Positions 26,109-35,582 are shown, numbered from the stretch's first letter. The stretch is DNA of 64,000 bases from Paenibacillus sp. Soil766 (GCF_001428105.1 NZ_LMSJ01000054.1:195557-259556); one strand, 5' to 3'. Made by a program: numbers and translations. Notes: generated by a model from the letters alone, not told the origin.

Positions 26109-27089
26109 TTAGATAGCACCAACTACCCGATGAGGCACATACTGTTCTTCCAACGACGCAATTTCTTCAGATGTAAGCGTAAGAGACAGCGCAGCTACTG
26201 CATCATCCAGATGCGACATTTTCGTAACACCGATAATCGGAGCAGTTACAGGTTCTTTCTGCAGCAACCAAGCAAGCGCAACTTGTGCGCGAGGAACACC
26301 TCGTTTTTCTGCTATTGCTGCAAGGCGCTCCACAATTACTCGATCCTTATCTGCAAAGGCGTCATATTTCATTTTCTGAGCTTGATCCGTTTCCGAACGG
26401 TGTGTTGTTTCCGACCAATCACGCGTTAATCTTCCGGATGCCAGCGGACTGTATGGGATTACGCCGATTTTTTGATCCTTGCAAAGCGGCATCATCTCCC
26501 TTTCCTCTTCACGATAAATGAGGTTTAGATGATTCTGCATCGACACAAATCGTGACCAACCATTTTTCTCAGCCACATGCAAGGCCTTTAGAAATTGCCA
26601 CGCGTACATCGCAGAAGCACCAATGTATCTTGCCTTCCCCGCTTTCACCACATCATGAAGGGCTTCCATCGTTTCCTCGATCGGCGTATGATAATCCCAG
26701 CGATGGATTTGATACAGATCAACATAATCCGTTCCCAATCTCTTAAGACTCTTATCGATCTCACTCAGGATAGCCTTTCGGGAAAGACCAGCCCCATTGG
26801 GACCTTGATGCATGCGGAAATGAACTTTGGTCGCGAGGACAATCTCATCACGATTCGCATAATCCTTCAGTGCTCGTCCAACAATCTCCTCGCTTGTTCC
26901 ATCTGAATAAATATTCGCCGTATCAAAGAAATTGATACCAAGTTCGAGCGCTTTTTTAATAATAGGACGACTGTTCTCTTCATTCAGCACCCAGGGATGC
27001 GTCCACCTCTCTGCCACTCCAAAGCTCATGCAACCAAGACTTATCCGCGATACGTCCAAACCTGTATTTCCAAGCTTCACATAATCCAT
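26109..27089 (-). CDS. Aldo/keto reductase
   Basis: A 326-residue NADPH-dependent oxidoreductase with the (beta/alpha)8 barrel of the family. The catalytic tetrad appears in order: D in GINFFDTANIYSDG, the Tyr in the same piece, K in LATKVHF, and H in YQIHRWD. Typical substrates are aldehydes such as methylglyoxal. The start at 27089 has GAGGA eight bases upstream and gives the usual MDYVKLGNTGLDVSR beginning; the frame can be extended 13 codons. First gene of an operon with the MerR regulator, which fits a detoxification role. Confidence 0.92.
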   Translation of the reverse strand: MDYVKLGNTGLDVSRISLGCMSFGVAERWTHPWVLNEENSRPIIKKALELGINFFDTANIYSDGTSEEIVGRALKDYANRDEIVLATKVHFRMHQGPNGAGLSRKAILSEIDKSLKRLGTDYVDLYQIHRWDYHTPIEETMEALHDVVKAGKARYIGASAMYAWQFLKALHVAEKNGWSRFVSMQNHLNLIYREEEREMMPLCKDQKIGVIPYSPLASGRLTRDWSETTHRSETDQAQKMKYDAFADKDRVIVERLAAIAEKRGVPRAQVALAWLLQKEPVTAPIIGVTKMSHLDDAVAALSLTLTSEEIASLEEQYVPHRVVGAI

Positions 27090-27134
27090 CTGATTATTCC
27101 TCGCTTTCCAGTAGCTCATCATTCTCACATGTCT

Positions 27135-27165
27135 AGTTTACTCTCTGGAGTTAACTCCAAGTCAA
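27135..27165 (-). promoter_or_regulatory. MerR-type promoter with 19-bp spacer and palindromic operator
   Basis: On the minus strand TTGACT (27160-27165) and TAAACT (27135-27140) are separated by 19 bases. Inside lies the perfect palindrome TGGAGTTAACTCCA (27146-27159). An over-long spacer filled by a dyad is the hallmark of promoters twisted open by MerR proteins. It sits upstream of the aldo/keto reductase-merR operon, 46 bases before the start codon. Confidence 0.85.
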
Positions 27166-27271
27166 GCTTACTTAATTATTCGTAAGCAGTACGATCGTGG
27201 TAGTATTGGATTACACGTATTCGATTTCAACATATGAACTCAACTATGCATACAAGGGGTAACCATCGATT

Positions 27272-28156
27272 ATGGTAATAAAGGACAACTACGGTGTTTA
27301 CGGGTACCGCTTCCAAGAAAACCCCATACTCCCGCTTTATCAATTATTTGCTGTTGGATTTCAAGACATTCGGCAGCAAGAATATGACTGGGACGGTATG
27401 AAGCGAATTGACGGGCCCTTATATTTATTCCAATATACGATTTCCGGACGAGGGAAGATCGAGCTAGACGGCCAACTTCATGATGTGCCTGAAGGAACTT
27501 CCTTTTTGGTTGAAATACCAGGCAGACATCGCTACTACTTACCCGAAGATAGCTCGCATTGGACGTTCTATTTCGCATTATTTAGGCAGAATAATCTGCA
27601 TGATGTGTGGAAGGGAATACGTAATGAGCTTGGCCCCCTACCGCAGTTCGAACCCCGCAGTTTGGCCATTCGTCGACTTGAAACCATCTACTCAGAAGCC
27701 CGAATAGGAGCAATAAAAGACGGTTATTACGCATCTGCTCTCGTCTATAGCTTCATAATGGAGCTTCTTCGAAGCAGCAGTGCGCTGCGCCAGGAACGAA
27801 GTAACTGGCCAGAGATCGTACGACGAGCCGCTGATTATATAGCGATTAATTTCCGAATACTAGAAGGGCTTGACCAAATTGCAGAAGCAGCTGGCTGCTC
27901 CAAATACCATCTGGCACGCACCTTCCATCAAGCGACTAACTTCTCACCGATGGCCTATACCTCTAAGCTCCGAATCGAACTTGCTGTGAAACTGCTGCGT
28001 AACAGCTCATTGACAGTTGAAGAGATTGCTAGGGAAGTGGGCTACCAAAATGGCAGCTATTTTAGCAAAGTATTCCGCAATTGGACAGGCTACTCGCCAA
28101 GCAGGTTTCGTGAAGGCAAGGAACTTCTTTCAATCGATCAGATCATGTTTGACTAG
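27272..28156 (+). CDS. AraC family transcriptional regulator
   Basis: A 294-residue regulator with a cupin sensor in the first half (YQYTISGRGKIELDG-like QYTISGRGKIELDGQ near 50-65) and the AraC DNA-binding domain at about 190-288 (AAGCSKYHLARTFHQ and EEIAREVGYQNGSYFSKVF). A GH27 alpha-galactosidase gene follows about 110 bases later on the same strand, so this protein is likely to activate galactoside use. AAGGGG lies about 12 bases before the ATG, a rather long spacing, so the start is less certain. Confidence 0.87.
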   Translation: MVIKDNYGVYGYRFQENPILPLYQLFAVGFQDIRQQEYDWDGMKRIDGPLYLFQYTISGRGKIELDGQLHDVPEGTSFLVEIPGRHRYYLPEDSSHWTFYFALFRQNNLHDVWKGIRNELGPLPQFEPRSLAIRRLETIYSEARIGAIKDGYYASALVYSFIMELLRSSSALRQERSNWPEIVRRAADYIAINFRILEGLDQIAEAAGCSKYHLARTFHQATNFSPMAYTSKLRIELAVKLLRNSSLTVEEIAREVGYQNGSYFSKVFRNWTGYSPSRFREGKELLSIDQIMFD

Positions 28157-28267
28157 ACAAACACCGCAATATTTTACATACGACAGCAAAACATTGCGCT
28201 AGCTTCCATAGCAACTTCGTCTTATTATATGGCTATTACTTTAAACGAGAAGGGATGAGTTCATGTT

Positions 28268-29557
28268 ATGACCAATCATCACCAATGGGCTGCCACGCCA
28301 CCGCTCGGCTGGAATAGCTGGGACTGTTATGGAGCAGCCGTCAATGAAGAAGAAGTACGTGGGAACGCACAATATATGGCTGACCATCTTAAACCATACG
28401 GATGGGAGTATATTGTCGTCGATATCCAATGGTACGAACCTGGAGCCATTTCTTCGGCTTACCGTCCTTATGTCCCCCTCGAGATGGATGCTTTTTCCCG
28501 ACTCCTACCAGCAGTTAACCGATTTCCATCCGCTGCAGATGGACAAGGCTTCAAGCCCTTGGCCGATTACGTTCACAGCCTTGGACTAAAGTTTGGCATT
28601 CATATCATGAGAGGTATTCCACGACAAGCGGTTCATGCTGATACACCCTTACTTGGGACAAATGCAGGCGCACGCTCCATTGCCAAAACATGGAATGGCG
28701 CGATCTGCAAGTGGAATACAGATATGTACGGCGTCGATCCATCAAAAGATGGCGCACAGGCCTATTATAATTCCCTATTCGAGCTGTATGCCTCTTGGGG
28801 TGTAGACTATGTCAAAGTCGACGATATCGCAGATTCATTGCTCTACGGCATTCAACTAGACGAGATTCAACTCATTCGGAAGGCCATTGATTCGTGCGGA
28901 CGTCCAATGGTGCTGAGCCTTTCTCCTGGTCCGGCGCCGCTCGAATTCGCTGAGGAACTTAAGGCTAACGCCAACCTGTGGCGCATGACCGATGATTTCT
29001 GGGACATTTGGCGGCTGCTCTATGGCATGTTCGAACGGTGTGAGAAATGGGCGCCGCATGTTGGAGCAGGCAATTGGCCGGATTGCGATATGCTGCCGCT
29101 CGGTCATATCGGCATTCGTTCCGTTGACGGTGGAGCAAGTGACCGCTGGACACGATTCACAAGAGACGAGCAGCAAACGATGATGTCCCTCTGGGCAATC
29201 TTCCGCTCGCCGCTGATGTTTGGAGGAGAGCTAAGGGACAACGATGAGTGGACGTTGTCGCTACTCACGAATGAAGAAGTGCTGGATGTCCTTCGTAACG
29301 GGCGAGATGCCCGTCAATTGTATCGGGAGAATGAACGAGTTGTCTGGACTTCGAATGGAACGGATGGCGTCCGTTATGTCGCGCTGTTTAATGCGAGTGA
29401 GGACGTTCAAACCGTTCAAGTCACACCTTCCCAGCTTGGCACCGATGCCATTGGACGTGTGCGTGACCTCTGGAATCGCGAAGAACTCGGTACGCCGCAT
29501 GAGCTTTCTTTTACACTTGCCCCTCATGCGTCCATGCTGTTGAAGCTTTCTCTATAA
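28268..29557 (+). CDS. Alpha-galactosidase, GH27
   Basis: A 429-residue glycoside hydrolase family 27 protein with no signal peptide, so it acts on imported oligosaccharides. The barrel begins with PPLGWNSWDCYG; the nucleophile is the first aspartate of the DD pair in VDYVKVDDI, and the acid/base aspartate is in RMTDDFWDIW. A C-terminal beta domain follows (about 350-429). It hydrolyses terminal alpha-galactosides such as melibiose or galactomannan side chains; alpha-N-acetylgalactosaminidase or isomalto-dextranase activity also occurs in the family. A terminator follows. Confidence 0.9.
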   Translation: MTNHHQWAATPPLGWNSWDCYGAAVNEEEVRGNAQYMADHLKPYGWEYIVVDIQWYEPGAISSAYRPYVPLEMDAFSRLLPAVNRFPSAADGQGFKPLADYVHSLGLKFGIHIMRGIPRQAVHADTPLLGTNAGARSIAKTWNGAICKWNTDMYGVDPSKDGAQAYYNSLFELYASWGVDYVKVDDIADSLLYGIQLDEIQLIRKAIDSCGRPMVLSLSPGPAPLEFAEELKANANLWRMTDDFWDIWRLLYGMFERCEKWAPHVGAGNWPDCDMLPLGHIGIRSVDGGASDRWTRFTRDEQQTMMSLWAIFRSPLMFGGELRDNDEWTLSLLTNEEVLDVLRNGRDARQLYRENERVVWTSNGTDGVRYVALFNASEDVQTVQVTPSQLGTDAIGRVRDLWNREELGTPHELSFTLAPHASMLLKLSL

Positions 29558-29560
29558 AAC

Positions 29561-29603
29561 AAATAAGCGATCTCTAGCCATAAATGCTAAAGATCGCTTA
29601 TTT
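29561..29603. terminator. Bidirectional terminator between GH27 and FAD oxidoreductase genes
   Basis: AAATAAGCGATCT pairs perfectly with AGATCGCTTATTT across 17 bases; A/T runs on both sides supply U tracts in both directions. It lies between two converging genes. Confidence 0.85.
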
Positions 29604-29616
29604 TAGCCTATCCCCT

Positions 29617-30894
29617 TCACTCAGGAGAAGCGTAAGTTGCTAATTTCAGAAACATAACGTTCTGCTCTTCCAGTGCATCATGTAGAACATTAATCGAGAT
29701 ATCGCGTGTTCCGCAAGCCTCATCCAGCGCAATGGCTGCAGCGATTCCTGCTGCTTGCCCTAATGCGTAGCACGTTGGCTGCACACGCATGGAGGACATC
29801 GCTACATGCGTAGCAGAGATTGATCTACCAGCGACAAGCAGATTCTCCACGTCGTTGGGTACCATACAGCGATAAGGAATATCGTACCCATGAACCTTAC
29901 GCTCATCGGTTGTCTTTTTACCGTCAGGACTATGAATATCAATCTCATAGTTCGTCTGTGCCACGACATCTTGAAAGCGACGTCCCTCTACTACATCCTG
30001 CTCGGTCAACGTATAGAGTCCACGAATTTGGTTGGTTTCTCTTACTCCGACTTGGTTAGGAACATGAGAAAGTGCATACGTTTCAAAGCCGTTTCTTTGC
30101 AAATAATGAACAATCGAGAAGACTTGTCGAAGTGCTTCCGTTTCTGCGTAATTGACATCCGCGATCTTCGCACCGTTCCCTTTAACTCGGGTCATATTAA
30201 CCAAGAGCAGGCCTTCTGAATTATGCTCCCAGAATAGATGACGACCTTGCGGCAGATCTGAGATTTCGTTGTAGTGATAGCATCCCTCTGGCAGAATCGA
30301 TTTAATGGGCTTGCCCGTATTTTGCATCATGAACATCAGCGTCATTGGCTGCGTGAGCCCATCCTCATCTCTACCTGACGTAAACGGCACCCCAGAATCG
30401 ATCGCTACGCGGGCATCTCCTGTACAATCAATGAATTGCAGACCCTCGAACGCTTGAAGCCCTTCCCTTGTTGAGACAATAACCGCCTTTAAACGAGAGC
30501 CTTCTTTCACGGTTCCCACACATTCGGTGTGGTAAATGACTTGAACGCCTTCTTTTTTCATCTTCTCATTTAAGTATTGTCGTAAAATAAAAGGCGAATA
30601 TTGCGGGGCAATCGATACATCATGCTGTTCTGGCAAATATTCCGCCAACACTTCCGAGATCAGCTCCCGGTATATCCCGGTGACGTTCCCGATTGGCATG
30701 AAAATACTTACGTTGCCAAGCGTCCCCATACCGCCTAATTGAGCTGATTTTTCGAGCAAAATGACTTTCTTCCCTCGTCTTGCTGCACTTATCGCAGCTG
30801 CTGTTCCCGCAGGGCCACCGCCAATTACAATGACATCTGCTGATGCATAGGTCTTTACTTTTCTTTGAAAATCATAAGAGGTTTGCTCACTCAT
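29617..30894 (-). CDS. FAD-dependent oxidoreductase
   Basis: A 425-residue flavoprotein of the FAD_oxidored type. The dinucleotide-binding motif is VIGGGPAGTAAAISAARRG near residue 20, with ILLEKSAQLGGMGTLGN after it, a second FAD contact at FIDCTGDARVA, and the C-terminal LLVAGRSISATHVAMSSMRV closing the site. Such proteins often sit with glycoside hydrolases and may oxidise a sugar or an uncharacterised compound. Its substrate cannot be deduced. AAGGAG precedes the ATG; 112 bases separate it from an AraC gene on the same strand. Confidence 0.86.
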   Translation of the reverse strand: MSEQTSYDFQRKVKTYASADVIVIGGGPAGTAAAISAARRGKKVILLEKSAQLGGMGTLGNVSIFMPIGNVTGIYRELISEVLAEYLPEQHDVSIAPQYSPFILRQYLNEKMKKEGVQVIYHTECVGTVKEGSRLKAVIVSTREGLQAFEGLQFIDCTGDARVAIDSGVPFTSGRDEDGLTQPMTLMFMMQNTGKPIKSILPEGCYHYNEISDLPQGRHLFWEHNSEGLLLVNMTRVKGNGAKIADVNYAETEALRQVFSIVHYLQRNGFETYALSHVPNQVGVRETNQIRGLYTLTEQDVVEGRRFQDVVAQTNYEIDIHSPDGKKTTDERKVHGYDIPYRCMVPNDVENLLVAGRSISATHVAMSSMRVQPTCYALGQAAGIAAAIALDEACGTRDISINVLHDALEEQNVMFLKLATYASPE

Positions 30895-31006
30895 CGCATA
30901 TCTTCTCCTTTGTTATCAAATCCAGTTCATCACTGGCTTCATTATAGGGCGCAAAGAGGCTTATGGCTTTGTCAAAATGCATGTAAATTATATCAAAACG
31001 TCTTTT

Positions 31007-31879
31007 TCACGATTGCCTTCTGATTTGACTTGGAGGGTATCCGAAACGCAGTTTATACATTTTGGAAAAATGATGGACACTCGAAAATCCGCAGCTGTCC
31101 GCAATGTCCTGAAGCGATAAGACGGTGCTGCGAAGCAGATCTGTCGCATTATCCAGCCGCAGCTTGAGCAAGAATTGGTGAGGGCCAAGTCCAAACTGCT
31201 TGCGGAAATGCATAGAGAAATACGAGCGGGACATGAGCGCCTTTTGGGCCATTTCCTCCACACTTAACGTTTCCGACAACCGGTACTGCATATAGGCAGG
31301 CACCCAGTGCAACGCTGTCGAACGATTGAGCTCGGACATTGGCCGGGTGGTGTATTCTTTTATTAATTCAAGCACAATTTCCGTCACATAGACTTGCGCT
31401 TGCAAATGATCTAGCGCGTTTTTACGATTCCAGTGCGTGATGGCTTGCTGCATAGCGTCCAGCATCCAATCCGGTCTAGAAAGTTTTAATACAAAAGGAA
31501 TATCGATATCTGTAAACACCCTTAAATTGGGCTGCACAGTAATCAAATCAGGGTTATATCCGTGATCCACTGGCACAATCATCTCTAGACGATTTTCAAC
31601 CGAGGAAGGGAACAGCTCCATATGGAGCGCCATGAACGTAATGGAAGACGAAATCGATTCCATCTGGTGTACGATGCCGGGCTGAACGAAACAGAACTGA
31701 CCTGCCATGAGCTGATACGTCTCCCCTTCGATCGATAACCGGAATGAGCCTTCCTGGACATAAAGAAGCATATAATCGGTGATGATTCGTGGAGGCGTCT
31801 TCCATGGATGATAGTGCAGGAAGTCCGCATAGCGAATGTGAGGTTGCAGCTCTTGGGTTAAAATCGACTCAGCAGACAT
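31007..31879 (-). CDS. AraC family transcriptional regulator
   Basis: A 290-residue regulator: an N-terminal cupin (LSIEGETYQLMAGQFCFVQPG near 50-72) and a C-terminal pair of helix-turn-helix motifs (about 190-288, with LQDIADSCGFSSVHHFSKMY). It stands between the sugar import operon (32055-35547) and the FAD oxidoreductase gene, all on the minus strand, and could control either. A hairpin between it and the binding-protein gene suggests its own transcript. GGAG lies about 12 bases upstream of the ATG. Confidence 0.87.
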   Translation of the reverse strand: MSAESILTQELQPHIRYADFLHYHPWKTPPRIITDYMLLYVQEGSFRLSIEGETYQLMAGQFCFVQPGIVHQMESISSSITFMALHMELFPSSVENRLEMIVPVDHGYNPDLITVQPNLRVFTDIDIPFVLKLSRPDWMLDAMQQAITHWNRKNALDHLQAQVYVTEIVLELIKEYTTRPMSELNRSTALHWVPAYMQYRLSETLSVEEMAQKALMSRSYFSMHFRKQFGLGPHQFLLKLRLDNATDLLRSTVLSLQDIADSCGFSSVHHFSKMYKLRFGYPPSQIRRQS

Positions 31880-32006
31880 GATGGTGTTCAGCTCCTTCAG
31901 TAGGCAAGTTTAGTTCATGTTTCTATTGTAGAAGATACGTAGTTTGAAGGGAATAGCGAAGAAATAGCAAATCAGCAGTCTAGCGTGACAAATGCAAATA
32001 GAAGGA

Positions 32007-32030
32007 AGAAAGCGATGGATACCGCTCTCT
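32007..32030 (-). terminator. Probable terminator of the sugar import operon
   Basis: On the minus strand AGAGAGCG pairs with CGCTTTCT (one G-U) across eight bases, followed by TCCTTCTATTTG. It lies about 25 bases after the binding-protein stop codon. Confidence 0.45.
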
Positions 32031-32054
32031 CCCCTCTTGATTATTACGAACTGC

Positions 32055-33596
32055 TTATTTCTTCAATGTCGTGTACCAGTCATTAATCTCCTTCGAGCTT
32101 GCTTCTGCGCCAGCCGCTTTGTACTTGGTAGCAAAAGCATCATAATTAGCTATAGACTCTCCACCTACGATAATCTTAACTGCATAATCATTGACCATTT
32201 GATTCAATTGATTATTTTCCTTGGAGTATGTTGGCAATGTAGGTGCTAGACCAAGTGGATCGCGAACTCTTACCTCAGCTGGTGTCGTTTTGTTCAAATA
32301 GGAATAGCCTTCGAACAGGCGCGCATCCTTCTGAACGCGTGCTTGCCAGTAAATGGAGTAGTTCTTCTCATCAACACCAGTTAAATAGTTGTTGGCTTGG
32401 TTCCGTTCATCCGTAAAGACTGGCATGATCGGCGAATATAGACCATCCTTGAACGTGTAGTGCTTGCCTTCTTTACCAATAGCGATCTCTTTGAAGGTTT
32501 CTTTCTCCAACTTCGCATTCATCCACTTAATGGCATCTTCTGGATGTTTGGAAGCTTTCGGGATAAAGGTAATCCTGTCAAATCCGGAGTTCATATTAAT
32601 TCCTGCTTTACCATCTTTACCTTTCAAAATTGGAAGATAGGCAAATTTAGCGTTAGGGAAGTTTTTGTTCAGGGCATCGCCAATTGTTGGAATATCCGCC
32701 CAGTTCAGCATGATAACCCCAGCTTTACCGTTTGTAAACTTCTCTTTCATGGTTGCATCTTTGTTTACCGCAAACTCTTTATCGAGCAAGCCTTGTTTAT
32801 ATAGATCAGTCACGTATGTCAGATAATCTTTAAATCCAGGGTCCAGTGCCCTAGGAACCAGCTTTCCGTTCAAAGCGTTCCAGCCACTCGTCATGCCGAA
32901 TGCACCTACAAGATTATCCATTAAAGGTGCATCACCTTTGATTGCCAAAGGAACATTCTTGTCGCCATTTCCGCCTGGATCCTTATCCTTAAAGGCTTTG
33001 AGCATAGCTGTAAACTCGTCAACTGTCGTAGGCATCTTCATACCCAATTTATCAAGCCAGTCCACACGAACCATAAAGGAGGTACTGGCGAATTCTACAC
33101 CACGGAAAGGAATAGCATAGATTTTCCCATCTACTTTTACAGAATCAAAGGATTCTTGAGAAATAGCCGCTTTGATATTAGGGCCATATTTATCAATAAG
33201 TGGGCCCAGATCAACCAAAGCACCTTTCTTGGCATAATCCGCATACAAGGCCTTATCCCCACCAATGGTAATAGAGTCGTAAGGCTCAGCAGATGCAATC
33301 AACAAGTTAAGCTTGTCATTGGCTTTATCCGCCGGCAACATATCGTAAGTGGTTTTGTAACCGGTCTTTTCTTCAATTAATTTGGCTACCGGATACGTGT
33401 TGTAATCATCCTTCATCCATATTTGCAGCGCTTTCAATTCTGGTTTGGGACCACTGCTCGCAGCAGGTGCAGCAGCTGATGGTGCTACAGATGCCGTTGT
33501 TGCTGTACTACCCTTATCCGTGGAAGACCCGCAAGCTGTGGTACTAATAGCTATGCCAGCTGACAGTGTAAGCATGAGCCATTTCTTTTGGTTCAT
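32055..33596 (-). CDS. Extracellular solute-binding lipoprotein of a sugar ABC importer
   Basis: A 513-residue lipoprotein with signal peptide and lipobox STTAC (C22), then an Ala/Ser-rich linker. The mature protein has the two-lobe type 1 binding-protein pattern seen in LplA/YtcQ proteins (IWMKDDYNTYPVAKLIEEKTG at the start). It should capture an oligosaccharide and deliver it to the two permeases encoded upstream. AGGAGGGG lies seven bases before the ATG. It is the last gene of the permease-permease-binding protein group; the ATPase must come from elsewhere, as is usual for this family (MsmX-type). Confidence 0.92.
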   Translation of the reverse strand: MNQKKWLMLTLSAGIAISTTACGSSTDKGSTATTASVAPSAAAPAASSGPKPELKALQIWMKDDYNTYPVAKLIEEKTGYKTTYDMLPADKANDKLNLLIASAEPYDSITIGGDKALYADYAKKGALVDLGPLIDKYGPNIKAAISQESFDSVKVDGKIYAIPFRGVEFASTSFMVRVDWLDKLGMKMPTTVDEFTAMLKAFKDKDPGGNGDKNVPLAIKGDAPLMDNLVGAFGMTSGWNALNGKLVPRALDPGFKDYLTYVTDLYKQGLLDKEFAVNKDATMKEKFTNGKAGVIMLNWADIPTIGDALNKNFPNAKFAYLPILKGKDGKAGINMNSGFDRITFIPKASKHPEDAIKWMNAKLEKETFKEIAIGKEGKHYTFKDGLYSPIMPVFTDERNQANNYLTGVDEKNYSIYWQARVQKDARLFEGYSYLNKTTPAEVRVRDPLGLAPTLPTYSKENNQLNQMVNDYAVKIIVGGESIANYDAFATKYKAAGAEASSKEINDWYTTLKK

Positions 33597-33643
33597 TTGT
33601 AAACCCCTCCTGAATGAAATTAATTGTTATTTTTTTGTATGAG

Positions 33644-33680
33644 AAAACCTCTAACTCAGCTATGCTATGCCAGAGGTTTT
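33644..33680 (-). promoter_or_regulatory. Stem-loop between permease and binding-protein genes
   Basis: AAAACCTCT (33644-33652) and AGAGGTTTT (33672-33680) pair perfectly. The T tract after it is short, so it may be a partial terminator, a processing site or a stabiliser of the downstream binding-protein transcript. Confidence 0.5.
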
Positions 33681-33689
33681 AACCTCCGA

Positions 33690-34565
33690 TTAGCCTTTAA
33701 CGGAACCAATCAATACGCCTTTGATAAAATACTTCTGTAGGAACGGATACACCAACAAAATCGGAACGGTGGATGCAACTACAGTTGCAGCGCGGATGCC
33801 TTCAGGTGACATGTTCATCAGGTCATCAATACTTTTGTTAGCAGCATTGGAGGTATCCGCATCCATGACGACATCACGTAAGTAGAGTTGCAAGGTTTTC
33901 AAAGAAGTATCATTGATATAGAGCATCGGATTAAAGAAATCGTTCCATAAACCGACCGCATAGAACAAGGCGATTGTGGCGATAACTGGCATGGACAACG
34001 GCAGAATGATTCGAAATAGAATGACATACGTTTTCGCACCATCGATACGTGCCGATTCCTCAAGCGCTTCCGGAAGATTCTCATAATAACTTTTAATCAC
34101 CAGAAGGTTAAACACACTGATCATACCCGGCAGAATAAGCGCCCATAAATTATTAATCAGATTCAGATTCCTCATTAACAAATAGCTAGGAATCATTCCC
34201 CCGTTAAACAGCATTGTAAAGACGAACATAACCATAACAAAAGCAATACCAGGAATAAATCTTTTAGATAATGGATAAGCCGTAACCGCTGTCATTAAGA
34301 TGGAAAGAATCGTTCCAACAACAGTGACCCCTACAGAAATCAGGAAGGCGTTAATAAATACGTCGGAAGAAATAACTTGTCTGAGGGTGTCGAGTTGAAA
34401 ACCAATTGGAAATATCCCCACTTTCCCTGAAACAATCGCCCATTCTTCACTAACTGATTTGGAAAATACATTGGCCAATGGCAGCAGCATAGCAAGACCC
34501 ATCGCAATTAAGAAGAGATAGACAAAGCCATCTAGGAACCAGTCACTTGCTGAACGTTTTTGCAT
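33690..34565 (-). CDS. Carbohydrate ABC transporter permease (LplC/YtcP type)
   Basis: A 291-residue inner-membrane permease with six helices. The EAA loop that touches the ATPase reads LPEALEESARIDGAKTYVILFRIILPLSMP, in two pieces near residues 180-210. The C-terminus ends FIKGVLIGSVKG, typical of YtcP-like proteins. GAGGG lies eight bases before the ATG at 34565; ten further in-frame codons overlap the previous gene. Partner of the permease encoded just upstream. Confidence 0.93.
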   Translation of the reverse strand: MQKRSASDWFLDGFVYLFLIAMGLAMLLPLANVFSKSVSEEWAIVSGKVGIFPIGFQLDTLRQVISSDVFINAFLISVGVTVVGTILSILMTAVTAYPLSKRFIPGIAFVMVMFVFTMLFNGGMIPSYLLMRNLNLINNLWALILPGMISVFNLLVIKSYYENLPEALEESARIDGAKTYVILFRIILPLSMPVIATIALFYAVGLWNDFFNPMLYINDTSLKTLQLYLRDVVMDADTSNAANKSIDDLMNMSPEGIRAATVVASTVPILLVYPFLQKYFIKGVLIGSVKG

Positions 34566-34581
34566 GGTGTTAACCCTCCCT

Positions 34582-35547
34582 CTACCAGATTCCACGGTTC
34601 AGCAGTTTTTTGCTGAGGAAATTTCCGGAAATGACAAGAATAAATCCGACGACAGAATTAAATAACCCAACTGCCGTACTAAAGCTGTAATCCATTTTGC
34701 CAAGACCCAACCGATATACGAATGTTCCAATAACATCCCCCGCCTCATAGACCGCTGGATTATACATGGTTAGAATTTGTTCCGTTCCCGCTTCCAAAAC
34801 AGAGCCCAGACGGAGAATGAACATCAAAACGATCGTAGGGAGTATACCAGGAAGAGAAATATACAGCATTTTTCTAATTCTTCCCGCACCATCTATCGAA
34901 GCCGCCTCATATTGCTCTTGGTCGATACCTGCTATAGCTGCGATGAAGACAATGGCATTCCAGCCAACTTCCTTCCAACCAGCCGTAAACACGATGACAC
35001 TGCGGAAGTAGTTATTATCCATAAAAAAGCTAATCGGCTCGCCGCCAAACGACTGAATGATATTATTAATCAAGCCTCCGGATGGAGATAGAATCGTAAT
35101 AAATAATCCGGAAATAATAACCCATGATAAAAAGTGAGGTAAGTAAATTATCGTTTGGATCGTCCGTTTAAAGACCATAACTCTGACTTCATTTAAAATT
35201 AGAGCAATAATGATTGGAATCGGGAACAGTAGCACGATCTTATACACACTAATCAGCAGCGTATTGATAAATACTTGTCCAAATTCATCCGAATGCATCA
35301 GCTTTTGAAACTGCTCAAGCCCGACCCACTTACTTCCTCGAATTCCGTCGAAAATGTTAAAATCCTGAAAGGCAATAATGACACCGTACATCGGCGTGTA
35401 TTTGAACAAGAGCAAAAAGATAAGTCCTGGAATGAGTAATACATAATAATCCGTGTATCTGATTACTGATTTCCATCTGCTGCTTGTTCTATGGGCTAGT
35501 GACTTTGCTTCCGTCTTATGATTCGCATCCGCAGCATTTATTCTCAT
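34582..35547 (-). CDS. Sugar ABC transporter permease (LplB/YteP type)
   Basis: A 321-residue permease with six helices after a 30-residue cytoplasmic lead. The EAA motif is EQYEAASIDGAGRIRKMLYI near residue 228. The YteP-like YVLLIPGLIFLLLFKYTPMYG start of the first helix is clear. GGAGGT sits upstream of the ATG. Forms a heterodimer with the following permease. Located 120 bases after the YesM-like kinase, whose partner regulator likely activates it. Confidence 0.93.
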   Translation of the reverse strand: MRINAADANHKTEAKSLAHRTSSRWKSVIRYTDYYVLLIPGLIFLLLFKYTPMYGVIIAFQDFNIFDGIRGSKWVGLEQFQKLMHSDEFGQVFINTLLISVYKIVLLFPIPIIIALILNEVRVMVFKRTIQTIIYLPHFLSWVIISGLFITILSPSGGLINNIIQSFGGEPISFFMDNNYFRSVIVFTAGWKEVGWNAIVFIAAIAGIDQEQYEAASIDGAGRIRKMLYISLPGILPTIVLMFILRLGSVLEAGTEQILTMYNPAVYEAGDVIGTFVYRLGLGKMDYSFSTAVGLFNSVVGFILVISGNFLSKKLLNRGIW

Positions 35548-35576
35548 CCCGTATACCTCCGTATGTTGATGAGTTT

Positions 35577-35582
35577 ATTATA
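35577..35582 (-). promoter_or_regulatory. Candidate -10 box of the sugar import operon
   Basis: A perfect TATAAT on the minus strand, 30 bases upstream of the LplB-like start codon, without a good -35 at the right distance. That is the pattern expected for an activator-dependent promoter, for instance one served by the YesN-like regulator. Confidence 0.3.
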
